In this document: positions 1-5,570 of the stretch, piece after piece
Numbering within the stretch: the first letter of the stretch is position 1
Layout of the letters: each line of letters begins with the position of its first letter
Origin: Methanobrevibacter sp.
Lineage (GTDB): Archaea; Methanobacteriota; Methanobacteria; Methanobacteriales; Methanobacteriaceae
Assembly (NCBI GenBank): GCA_009784145.1
Contig: WRCI01000058.1
Location: 1 to 9,202, forward strand
Length of the DNA: 9,202 nt
Reading direction: 5' to 3'
Notes under the pieces: model-generated
What the model saw: only the letters and a program-made list of their open reading frames with translations
What the model was told of the DNA's origin: nothing
The model's database searches: none
Made by a program: the position numbers and the translations under genes

Positions 1-218
1 ATAAGATATTTTATAATAATTTAGTGTTATATAATTAGATATCATATATTTAATTTAAATTTATATAATATATTTTATTATAATTTATTTATACAATATA
101 TTAATATTAATTAATAATAATTAAAATTAAGATATAATAATAAGGTTATTTAAGATATATTCATAGTTATTCATAATTATTTAAATTTATTTAAAATTAT
201 TCAAGATTATTTGATTCA
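1..218. other. AT-rich leader region without a gene
   Basis: Almost pure A/T with stop codons in every frame on both strands. Many TATA-like strings are present, so no single promoter can be picked. The only ordered structure is the 10-bp repeat at 146-216, listed separately. Confidence 0.6.
146..216. repeat. 10-bp tandem repeat, seven units, upstream of the JAMM gene
   Basis: Seven consecutive units of about 10 bp fit TTATTYAWRA: TTATTTAAGA, (T)ATATTCATAG, TTATTCATAA, TTATTTAAAT, TTATTTAAAA, TTATTCAAGA, TTATTTGATT. One extra base separates the first two units. The period is close to one DNA helical turn and is not a multiple of three, so it is a DNA- or RNA-level repeat, not coding. It ends about 17 bases before the chosen start of the JAMM gene. 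It could give phased bending or multimeric protein binding; function unknown. Confidence 0.7.
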
Positions 219-233
219 ATGTTGGTGCAAGTA

Positions 234-662
234 ATGGTTTTAGAAAAGCTTTTTTCAAAAATTTTTAGTATAGATAAGTTCAAGTTTAATGAGGTTCATA
301 TTGATCAAGAAGTTATTGATTCTATATTATGGTATGCTAGAAGTTCTGATCCTAATGAATTCATGGCAATTTTTGATGGAAGTGTGGAAAATGAAATTTT
401 ACATATAACTGGTTTGATATTTTTACCTGGTGAAACATCTAATGAAGGAGCAGTTATTAATACATGGATGTTACCACCTATGACTACTCAATGGGGGTCA
501 GTTCATAGTCATCCTGGTCCAAGTGCCCATCCTTCAGGTACAGATTTTGCCACATTTGCAAAAATGGGCTTATTTCATATGATTATTTGCAGACCTTATG
601 AAGTTGAAAATATTTTAGCTTACAATCGTTATGGTGAATTTGCTGAGTTTACAATTGTTTAA
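234..662 (+). CDS. JAMM/MPN-domain (Mov34/PAD-1 family) metalloprotease-like protein
   Basis: A 142-residue protein of the Mov34/MPN/PAD-1 family, found widely in archaea. The zinc-binding JAMM signature is complete: an upstream Glu (E42, in NEFMAIFDG) and H-S-H-P at 91-94, followed by S101 and D104, fitting HxH-x7-S-x2-D. Active members are isopeptidases that remove ubiquitin-like modifiers; in archaea the likely substrates are SAMP-type conjugates, which is inference here. The domain fills the whole protein, with no signal peptide or membrane segment, so a cytosolic enzyme is expected. A start at 219 is possible, but the ATG at 234 has GGTG six bases upstream (224-227) while 219 has no ribosome binding site. 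The gene stands alone, with no ubiquitin-like or E1-like partner in view. Confidence 0.85.
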   Translation: MVLEKLFSKIFSIDKFKFNEVHIDQEVIDSILWYARSSDPNEFMAIFDGSVENEILHITGLIFLPGETSNEGAVINTWMLPPMTTQWGSVHSHPGPSAHPSGTDFATFAKMGLFHMIICRPYEVENILAYNRYGEFAEFTIV

Positions 663-879
663 ATTGAAAATATTTTCATTATTTTAAATGAAAATAAGCA
701 ATAAATTAAAGAATAAAATGGGACAATACCTTCATTATCATACTAACCAAGAGCAGGAGGAACTAAAAAGGAGCATACCTAGGAGGAAAAAATTTAAACT
801 CCAAAATCTTTTTATATTCGTTTATTTCAATGCTTTAAGTACATTAATATGTAGCAAAAAGCCAAAATAAAGTGAATGA
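663..879. other. Intergenic region; weak 60-codon ORF judged non-coding
   Basis: No convincing gene. An open frame at 688-870 has no ribosome binding site before either of its first two ATGs, spans a TATA-like element, and gives a Lys/Asn-rich peptide I do not recognise. The stretch 718-790 is less AT-rich than its surroundings and carries two isolated GGAGG strings (757-761 and 782-786) not followed by a good start codon. It could belong to the structured RNA downstream or be a gene remnant. Confidence 0.4.
811..818 (+). promoter_or_regulatory. Candidate TATA box ahead of the first structured RNA island
   Basis: TTTATATT matches the archaeal TATA consensus and is preceded by an A-rich stretch that could act as a BRE. 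Archaeal spacing of about 25 bases would place transcription start near 838-840, upstream of the hairpins at 880-1017. In such AT-rich DNA a chance match is quite possible. Confidence 0.3.
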
Positions 880-1017
880 TTGCCACTACTAAATAAGACA
901 TATTACCACGCCTCCTTCGTGGGATAATGGCAAAGACCAGACTTTTATACGGAAAATTTAATCTTTGCAGTGTTCACCATTATGCTTCCATTATTTTGTT
1001 TTTTAATTTTAAAGCAT
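880..1017 (+). ncRNA. Candidate structured RNA with two alternative folds and a CCTCCTT loop
   Basis: A GC-richer island between AT-rich flanks. Visible pairings: TTGCCA (880-885) with TGGCAA (928-933), enclosing CCACG (906-910) with CGTGG (918-922), whose loop is CCTCCTT. Competing with the outer stem, ATAATGG-CAAAGA (924-936) pairs with TCTTTG (962-967) and CCATTAT (977-983). ATGCTT (982-987) can pair with AAGCAT (1012-1017), followed closely by AT-rich sequence; a T-rich tract lies at 991-1010. I do not recognise a known family: not tRNA, and no RNase P or SRP RNA signature seen. Strand is assigned from the candidate TATA box at 811. It could also be a leader or a DNA-level element. Confidence 0.4.
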
Positions 1018-1196
1018 CCAGTTAAGAATAACAAAGGAAGGTAATAATCCCATTAATATATTAGAATTAATACTATATATAATATTTGTATTATAAAAAC
1101 ATTAATTAAAATAGGATATATATTACTTGTAAATAAAAAATATTAATTAAAATAAAAAATAATAAAATCAATTAAATAAGTTTAAAAAGAAATGAA
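1018..1196. other. AT-rich spacer between the two structured islands
   Basis: No open frame or clear repeat. TATA-like strings at 1073-1082 and 1115-1122 could serve as promoter for the second structured island: a start 25 bases downstream would fall near 1105 or 1145. Confidence 0.35.
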
Positions 1197-1367
1197 TCGT
1201 CTTTTAAGCCGTAGTTATCAAAGATAACTACAGCAGGAAGATATTCCAGACGAACAAAACAGATAAACTAGTTTTGTTTTGAATACCGCAAAGGTATAAA
1301 TTCAGACTCCGCATAAAAGTCTAATTAATAATATGTCAAATAAAGTATTTATACTTTATTATTTTTT
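1197..1367 (+). ncRNA. Candidate structured RNA with a three-way junction and serial hairpins
   Basis: In 170 bases there are six stems: TCGTCT (1197-1202) with AGACGA (1248-1253), closing over GTAGTTATC (1211-1219)/GATAACTAC (1223-1231) and GGAA (1236-1239)/TTCC (1244-1247); then ACAAAAC (1254-1260)/GTTTTGT (1271-1277), ATACC (1283-1287)/GGTAT (1293-1297), and AGACT (1304-1308)/AGTCT (1318-1322). A terminator-like hairpin with a T run ends it. The first three stems form a three-way junction. An ACA follows the closing stem, which recalls H/ACA guides, but no kink-turn or kink-loop is apparent, so I do not assign that class. No protein frame fits. The next gene has its own TATA box, so this is more likely a free RNA than a leader. 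Confidence 0.45.
1339..1367 (+). terminator. Hairpin plus T run ending the second RNA island
   Basis: AATAAAGTAT (1339-1348) and ATACTTTATT (1351-1360) are a perfect 10-bp inverted repeat with a 2-base gap, followed by ATTTTTT. Archaeal termination depends mainly on the U run; the hairpin may help or protect the 3' end. It sits directly after the last stem of the candidate RNA. Confidence 0.5.
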
Positions 1368-1492
1368 CAAAGACCTTATTGAAAAGTAATATTTAATATA
1401 CTTGATTAACAAATCTATGAAAAGATTGTGAATCATTAAACTATTCATATATGGAAGTTAAATAATTTGAGTATTATTAATTACTCTTTTTG

Positions 1493-1504
1493 TTATATTT
1501 ATAT
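1493..1504 (+). promoter_or_regulatory. Likely TATA box of the tRNA-binding protein gene
   Basis: TTATATTTATAT fits the archaeal TATA element. A start about 25 bases downstream (roughly 1523-1528) leaves a very short leader before the ATG at 1533. This supports that start and argues against upstream in-frame starts at 1467 (TTG) and 1503 (ATG), which lie before or inside the promoter. Confidence 0.45.
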
Positions 1505-1532
1505 GAAACAAGGCAAAGACAAAAGTGATACA

Positions 1533-2258
1533 ATGTGGGATACTACCAAAGATTACAGGCTTTTACTTGGACAAAAAACAGTTAATATGTTTGTTGGAAC
1601 TGCTAGAAGTGGAAGTTTTAGAGGACGTTGGAATAAAAAAATGGCAATTGAAAGTGCTGAAAGCATGGGAAGTGATTTTCAAACTTTGAATTATTCTTAT
1701 TTAGATCCTAAAGATTTAGCTAATACTCCAGAAATAGCTAAGTTAGAAGAAAAAGCAGAACTTGTAATAAGATATTTAGGAGGAGAAGATTGGGCTCACC
1801 AATTCATGAATCAAACTCCAAAAGAAGATAAAGAAAAAGCTGAAGAAGCTATTGCTAAGGCGAGATTTTTCATTGATACAATTCTTGGATTAAAAAATAG
1901 AATATTATTTGGCTCAATTAATGATCCAATTATAGCTATTGATATTAAAGTTGGAGAAATAATGAGTGTTAGTAAACACTCAAAAAATGATTCTCTCATG
2001 ATTTGTAATGTAAACATTGGAAAAAGAGCTATTCAAGTTGTTACTAATGATTTAACTGTAAAAGATGGTAATAATGTAGCTATAGCTTTCCTACCACCAG
2101 AAACTTTTTCTGGATTAGTTAGTGAAGGAATGTTTTTAGGTGTAGGGGAAGGTATTCTAAAGGATGTTGAAGGAGAACTTGGAACTATGCCAAAAGGATT
2201 TCCTTTAGAAGCATTAAATGAAAGTAGGAATTTGATTGAAGGTTATTTGAGCAAATAA
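1533..2258 (+). CDS. tRNA-binding domain protein (EMAP/MetRS-C type OB fold)
   Basis: A 241-residue protein starting MWDTTKDYR, a typical opening for the methanogen family of this type. The N-terminal half (about 1-125) is mostly helical and of unknown fold, with a conserved-looking basic patch FRGRWNKK at 29-36. Residues about 135-205 form the OB-fold tRNA-binding domain shared with EMAPII, Arc1p and the MetRS C terminus: IDIKVGEIMSVSKH at 136-149, then NVNIG, VVTND and the SEGMFLG motif at 197-203. It probably binds tRNA as a helper or appended factor; the precise partner is unknown. AAAGTGAT at 1522-1529 is an imperfect AGGTGAT ribosome binding site. The gene is followed 46 bases later by tRNA-modifying TiaS, a sensible functional neighbour. 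Confidence 0.85.
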   Translation: MWDTTKDYRLLLGQKTVNMFVGTARSGSFRGRWNKKMAIESAESMGSDFQTLNYSYLDPKDLANTPEIAKLEEKAELVIRYLGGEDWAHQFMNQTPKEDKEKAEEAIAKARFFIDTILGLKNRILFGSINDPIIAIDIKVGEIMSVSKHSKNDSLMICNVNIGKRAIQVVTNDLTVKDGNNVAIAFLPPETFSGLVSEGMFLGVGEGILKDVEGELGTMPKGFPLEALNESRNLIEGYLSK

Positions 2259-2267
2259 TTTTAGAGA

Positions 2268-2285
2268 TTTTTTTTTATTTTTTTT
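2268..2285 (+). terminator. Double oligo-T terminator after the tRNA-binding protein gene
   Basis: Nine T, one A and eight T follow the stop codon within 10 bases. Such U-rich tracts on the coding strand are the usual archaeal transcription terminators. It lies between two same-strand genes, so it may only partly attenuate transcription into tiaS, since no separate TATA box for tiaS is obvious. Confidence 0.5.
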
Positions 2286-2304
2286 ATCAATTTAAGGTGA
2301 TTTT

Positions 2305-3582
2305 ATTAAATATTTTCATGTAGGTATTGATGATACTGATTCTCCAGAAGGTATGTGCACTACTTACTTAGCTTGTTCTATTATTAATCAATTAAAAGAA
2401 GTTGGAATAGCGATTGTTGGTTATCCTAGACTTATTAGATTAAACCCATTTGCTAAATTTAAAACTCGTGGAAATGGTGGGATTTCTTTTAAAATTGATA
2501 TTGATAAATATAATAATGAAAAAATTGTATTAGCTAAAGATATAATTCTCGAAAATGTAGAAAAACTTTCCCAGATGTCTTGTGAAAATACTAATCCCGG
2601 TGTAGTTTTTTATGAAGGTGAAATCACATCTGAAATGGAAAATTATGCTATGAAAGCTATTTATTCTATTATATCAATAAAAAAAGCAGAAGATTTTGCA
2701 GAGAAAATTGGAGCTGAAATTCATAAATTTAAAAAAGGAAGAGGGATTATTGGTTCTATTGCAGCTATAGCTTGCCCTCTTGAAGATTATACTTATGAGC
2801 TTTTAACATATCGTAGTCCTGAAAACTATGGTAAAAAACGTTTGATTGATAAAAAATCTGTTTATGAAATGGATAAAAAAACATTAGATACTTTTGAAAA
2901 TCTTGATATTAATAATGATTATATAGCTATTGAACCTAAAACACCATGTCCTATTCTCTATGGAATTCGAGGAGAATCGATTGATGATTTGAAATTAGCT
3001 AAAAGCATTGTGGAAGTTGATGAACCTATTGAAAGCTATTGTATTTTTAAAACAAACCAGCACACTGATATGCACCTTCAAAATGTAGCTAAAATCAATG
3101 ATATGGAAAAATATGGTTGTTATAGTATTAGTGGTTATGTAAAAGAAGACCCTCATATTATTGAGGGAGGACATGTTTTTTTTACTTTAGCTGATGATTT
3201 AGGGCTTATTGAAGCTGCAGCATATGAACCAACTAAAGAGTTTAGAGCTGTTATTAAAGAACTTTTATCTGGTGATCAAGTTCAGCTATTTGGTGGAATT
3301 GGTTGTGGTGGAACTTTTAATATAGAAAAGATTAGAATAATTAAACTTAATAAAAAACAACATTTTGAAAATCCTATTTGTATTTGTGGAAAAAGAATGA
3401 CTTCTGCAGGTAAAAATAAAGGATTTAAATGTAAAAAATGTGCTTATAAGCTACCAAATGGTGAAAAAATAGCTGTTGAAGAGGAAAGGAATTTAATTGA
3501 AGGTAAATTTTATGAGACACCTGTAGTAGCTCGTAGACACTTAGCTAAACCACTTTGTAGAATGAGTCTTGTAGATAAATGA
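2305..3582 (+). CDS. tiaS: tRNA(Ile2) 2-agmatinylcytidine synthetase TiaS
   Basis: TiaS joins agmatine to C34 of the tRNA-Ile with CAU anticodon, using ATP, so that it reads AUA and not AUG; it is essential in most archaea and acts in the cytosol. The family N terminus is intact only if translation starts at ATT 2305: KYFHVGIDDTDSPEG (residues 2-16) contains the kinase-like DDTD motif at 9-12, followed by MCTTYLA, RLIRLNP (42-48) and KTRGNG (53-58). A C-terminal OB-type region precedes a zinc ribbon with C359, C361, C376 and C379; the first pair is CxC where CxxC is more usual. An in-frame stop at 2293-2295 and no ATG, GTG or TTG before 2353 leave ATT as the only sensible start, four bases after AAGGTGA (2294-2300). 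Length 425 residues is normal for the family. The 3' end lies 12 bases from the convergent HEPN gene. Confidence 0.9.
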   Translation: MKYFHVGIDDTDSPEGMCTTYLACSIINQLKEVGIAIVGYPRLIRLNPFAKFKTRGNGGISFKIDIDKYNNEKIVLAKDIILENVEKLSQMSCENTNPGVVFYEGEITSEMENYAMKAIYSIISIKKAEDFAEKIGAEIHKFKKGRGIIGSIAAIACPLEDYTYELLTYRSPENYGKKRLIDKKSVYEMDKKTLDTFENLDINNDYIAIEPKTPCPILYGIRGESIDDLKLAKSIVEVDEPIESYCIFKTNQHTDMHLQNVAKINDMEKYGCYSISGYVKEDPHIIEGGHVFFTLADDLGLIEAAAYEPTKEFRAVIKELLSGDQVQLFGGIGCGGTFNIEKIRIIKLNKKQHFENPICICGKRMTSAGKNKGFKCKKCAYKLPNGEKIAVEEERNLIEGKFYETPVVARRHLAKPLCRMSLVDK

Positions 3583-3594
3583 TTCTTTTAAGAT

Positions 3595-3963
3595 TTATAA
3601 GAATTTTTCACATTCTTTTATGAATTGTTCTGCATTTTCTAAAGCTTCTTTGGCTTGAATTTTCACAACATCAAATTGAAAATCATAATCTACACGAGTT
3701 CTATCTTCAACTAATATAGATAATATTTTAGCTATTTTTGCATCGAAATTATCATTGACAACATATTCAAAACCAAATTTTCTCAAATTTTCTGAATGTC
3801 TCTTAGTTTCCACTCCTTTTTTCAGTAAAAGTGCTTTTGATGCATAAAAAACAGCATAATAGGAGCGATTTATTGAAACATTATAACGTTCATAACTAAA
3901 ATTGAATTCAGCATCATTTAAAGCATCAATCGCTCTTTTGAATATGGCATCTACTTCATCCAA
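3595..3963 (-). CDS. HEPN-domain protein, toxin half of a MNT/HEPN pair
   Basis: A helical HEPN protein of the COG1895/HepT-like group, about 122 residues. The core motif NRSYYAVFYASKALL is at 32-46 of this start, followed by KRHSENLRKFG. HEPN toxins are RNases with an R-x4-6-H motif; here Arg33 is followed at the expected spacing by Tyr40 and not His, a variant seen in this subgroup, so RNase activity cannot be assumed. The partner nucleotidyltransferase is directly upstream and overlaps. Start choice: both possible starts are TTG; AAGGAGG (minus strand, 3979-3973) is 9 bases from the TTG at 3963 and only 3 from that at 3969, so I take 3963 (the longer form adds two residues). In known MntA/HepT systems the antitoxin AMPylates the HEPN protein. 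Confidence 0.85.
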   Translation of the reverse strand: MDEVDAIFKRAIDALNDAEFNFSYERYNVSINRSYYAVFYASKALLLKKGVETKRHSENLRKFGFEYVVNDNFDAKIAKILSILVEDRTRVDYDFQFDVVKIQAKEALENAEQFIKECEKFL

Positions 3964-4270
3964 TGACAATTCCCTCCTTATCTACATTAGAAAAAAAAGA
4001 GAAATTTTTGTACTTTTTGTAATGATTGATTGGGATGATTTTAGCAGAAATATATTCCATATATTCATAAACAATGTCCATTACTTTAGTATAAACATCA
4101 TCTTTAATTTTAAACTCATCTTCATCTTTTTTTGTAAAGATAATCACATCTATGTCAGATTCATCTGTATCTTCACCTCTAGCTACAGATCCAAAGAGAA
4201 TAATTTTTTCAATTTCTGGATGGTTTAAGGAATTGGCAAAGTCAATAGCTAATTGTTTTCTGTCCACCAT
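3956..4270 (-). CDS. Minimal nucleotidyltransferase (MntA-like antitoxin)
   Basis: A 104-residue nucleotidyltransferase of the DNA polymerase beta superfamily. The signature GSVARG at 27-32 is followed by DESDIDVII with the two metal-binding Asp at 39 and 41. The C-terminal stretch ending NVDKEGIVIG is typical of the small stand-alone MNT proteins (COG1708-like). A third acidic residue on the later strand is not evident (YISAKIIPI at 73-81), which is common in that subgroup. In characterised MntA/HepT modules this protein transfers AMP from ATP to the HEPN partner and neutralises it; that role here is inferred from gene order and the overlap of 8 to 14 bases with the HEPN start. The ribosome binding site is weak: AAGGA eight bases before ATG. 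Confidence 0.87.
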   Translation of the reverse strand: MVDRKQLAIDFANSLNHPEIEKIILFGSVARGEDTDESDIDVIIFTKKDEDEFKIKDDVYTKVMDIVYEYMEYISAKIIPINHYKKYKNFSFFSNVDKEGIVIG

Positions 4271-4272
4271 AT

Positions 4273-4285
4273 TATCGTTCCTTTT
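4273..4285. repeat. 13-base shared element, copy 1 (upstream of MNT gene)
   Basis: TATCGTTCCTTTT on the + strand, which is AAAAGGAACGATA read toward the MNT gene, ends two bases before its ATG. The identical 13-mer lies upstream of the Pth2 gene at 4889-4901. It includes the AAGGA that may act as ribosome binding site here. Confidence 0.5.
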
Positions 4286-4517
4286 TTAATTATCTTATTA
4301 TATTGACAGTATTATGTTTTCATTATTTATTATATTTTAACTTGTTAATATATTTTTTTTAAATACTGAGATTATTGTTTTGATAGTATTTTCTGTAGTT
4401 TTATATTTATTAGTTATTAGTTTGTTTCTTCATTGTTTTTCGTATTTTTTAGGGAGGTAATATTTTTTACATATTATTTAATTCATATCATTTATTCTGT
4501 AGCTATATACTTCAATA

Positions 4518-4862
4518 TCACAATAGTTTTAAATCTTTAAATATTTCATTTAATATTTCATCATCTGCAGGACCTACTCCTAAACATGTAACTTCGTTTA
4601 CTGGTATCTGATTGTCACCTGTATTGACTACTTCATATACACAGTTTAAACCAATTTCGATACATTTTGATTCATAGTCATGCATTTCTTGAAGACTTGA
4701 AACTTTTAAAATTATCTTTTTTTGGTCATATTTATCAAGCCAGTTTTGTACTTGATTATCTGGAACTGTTCTGGCTGCTCCAATACTTGCATGGGCAACT
4801 TGCCCTGCAAGTTTTCCTTTACGCATTTTTAAGTCTGTTCTAACTAATATAACTTGCTTCAT
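4518..4862 (-). CDS. pth2: Peptidyl-tRNA hydrolase, archaeal/eukaryotic type (Pth2 family)
   Basis: Pth2 frees tRNA from stalled peptidyl-tRNA in the cytosol. The 114-residue length and the opening MKQVILVRTDLKM are standard, and GKLAGQVAHAS at 16-26 holds the conserved Lys17, Gln21 and His24. The C terminus VTCLGVGPADDE (91-102) to LKLL is also typical. The oddity is residues 80-85: the family has DAGxTQ, with Asp and Thr implicated in catalysis, but here the sequence is NTGDNQ, so Asp and Thr are both Asn. It may be impaired, or Asp83 may compensate. GGTG upstream of the ATG (minus strand, 4876-4873) is a good ribosome binding site. It is probably a separate unit from the MNT/HEPN pair, 247 bases away, as no operon link is visible. 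Confidence 0.88.
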   Translation of the reverse strand: MKQVILVRTDLKMRKGKLAGQVAHASIGAARTVPDNQVQNWLDKYDQKKIILKVSSLQEMHDYESKCIEIGLNCVYEVVNTGDNQIPVNEVTCLGVGPADDEILNEIFKDLKLL

Positions 4863-5258
4863 TTTATTATCACACCTTTGCTATATAATATCGTTCCTTT
4901 TGTATAATTGGTTTATAGTATATTTTGTTGTATTGTTTTTTTAAATCTTTTTATTTATATATTAATTTTTTTTAAAATTAAAGAATTATTCTTTTTTTAT
5001 AATTTTGGTATTGTATGACTCATTTTTCAATGATAAAGTTCTTTATTGAACGTCCATTCTACATTGTAATTTATATACTACTTTTTACTAAGTACTAGTG
5101 CTTAGGTTTTTGTTTCAGTTCTTTGAAACTAATTTGTATAAAATTAACTATTCGTAATAAAACTAACTTATTATATAAAATTAGCTTCTTTATAAAAAAT
5201 ATTTATTATAAAAAATTTTCTTAAATTTTTTTATTATTTGCTAAAATATTTTTGGACT
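4863..5258. other. Non-coding AT-rich region between Pth2 and the repeat field
   Basis: No supported gene. It includes the likely promoter of the Pth2 gene on the minus strand: TATA-like sequence around 4914-4923, with the shared 13-mer just downstream. Two small inverted repeats are visible: CTAAG (5088-5092) with CTTAG (5101-5105), extendable inward with one wobble pair, and GTTTCA (5112-5117) with TGAAAC (5124-5129). Their role is unknown. Confidence 0.4.
4889..4901. repeat. 13-base shared element, copy 2 (upstream of Pth2 gene)
   Basis: Identical to 4273-4285. Here it lies 27 bases before the Pth2 ATG and separate from that gene's GGTG ribosome binding site, so its conservation is not explained by translation alone. 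It falls about where transcription would start from the TATA-like sequence near 4914-4923. Confidence 0.5.
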
Positions 5259-5338
5259 GAGTATTCATGTTATATAATGAGTATTCATTTTATAATATGA
5301 AATATTCACTCTATAATGGGAGTTATTCGATTTAAAGT
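5259..5338. repeat. Degenerate 20-bp tandem repeat, four units
   Basis: Units begin at 5259, 5279, 5299 and 5319. The first two start with GAGTATTCAT and continue as TTATAAT-like sequence; the third is GAAATATTCACTCTATAATG; the fourth keeps only GGAGTTATTCG. The 20-bp spacing is about two helical turns, as expected for side-by-side protein binding sites. The period is not a multiple of three, so it does not encode a repeat peptide. Confidence 0.55.
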
Positions 5339-5433
5339 AATGGTTAATAAATCATAATAATATTTATTGTGATATTTTGCCATTATTTTATATTATGAGT
5401 TTATATTAATAAAATCTGATAATTTTAGATTTT

Positions 5434-5440
5434 TTTATAT
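5434..5440 (+). promoter_or_regulatory. Candidate TATA box for the IFLEN mini-ORF
   Basis: TTTATAT followed by C. Its centre lies about 26 bases before 5463, giving a leader of about 15 bases with the purine-rich ribosome binding site at 5470-5477 and the ATG at 5478. The arrangement TATA, start, SD, ATG is what an archaeal short-leader gene would show. Confidence 0.4.
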
Positions 5441-5477
5441 CAATCACAAAAAATGTTCAATAACAGATAGGGAGGGG

Positions 5478-5570
5478 ATGTCAATTTTTTTAGAAAATAT
5501 TTTTTTAGAAAATATTTTTTTAGAAAATATATTTTTAGAAAATATATTTTTAGAAAATATATTTAAATGA
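5478..5570 (+). CDS. Putative 30-residue peptide with five IFLEN repeats
   Basis: Reading from ATG 5478 gives M-S followed by (IFLEN) five times, then I-F-K and TGA. Each repeat is 15 bp, so the frame is kept through all units; the only difference between early and late units is the Ile codon (ATT versus ATA), a synonymous change. GGGAGGGG precedes the ATG directly, but the gap from GGAGG is only 2 bases; a start at ATT 5484 would give 8. A TATA box is well placed upstream. I recognise no family. The peptide would be strongly hydrophobic with one Glu per repeat. It may instead be a simple DNA repeat that happens to be open. Confidence 0.35.
   Translation: MSIFLENIFLENIFLENIFLENIFLENIFK
5492..5566. 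repeat. 15-bp tandem repeat, five copies
   Basis: Five units of AGAAAATA followed by TTTTTTT or TATTTTT, starting at 5492, 5507, 5522, 5537 and 5552. The first two copies are identical and the third and fourth are identical; the last loses its final T bases. Coincides with the IFLEN mini-ORF. Confidence 0.8.

Noticed and set aside
688..870. 60-codon open frame after the JAMM gene
   Set aside because: No ribosome binding site before its starts, unfamiliar low-complexity product, and it spans a TATA-like element and runs toward the structured RNA island.
1197..1260. H/ACA guide RNA or group I intron core
   Set aside because: An ACA follows the closing stem and AAGATAT resembles part of an intron core, but no kink-turn, no paired R/S elements and no split gene are seen.
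880..1367. tRNA, RNase P RNA or SRP RNA
   Set aside because: No T-loop GTTCRANNC, no GAAAGTCC-type RNase P region and no SRP helix 8 GGAAG-AGCAG motif could be found.
1811..2017. Minus-strand open frame inside the tRNA-binding protein gene
   Set aside because: Lies wholly opposite a well-supported gene and its product resembles no family; a shadow frame.
3902..4228. Plus-strand open frame opposite the MNT/HEPN pair
   Set aside because: Antisense to two genes with clear family motifs; product is a hydrophobic, low-complexity string.
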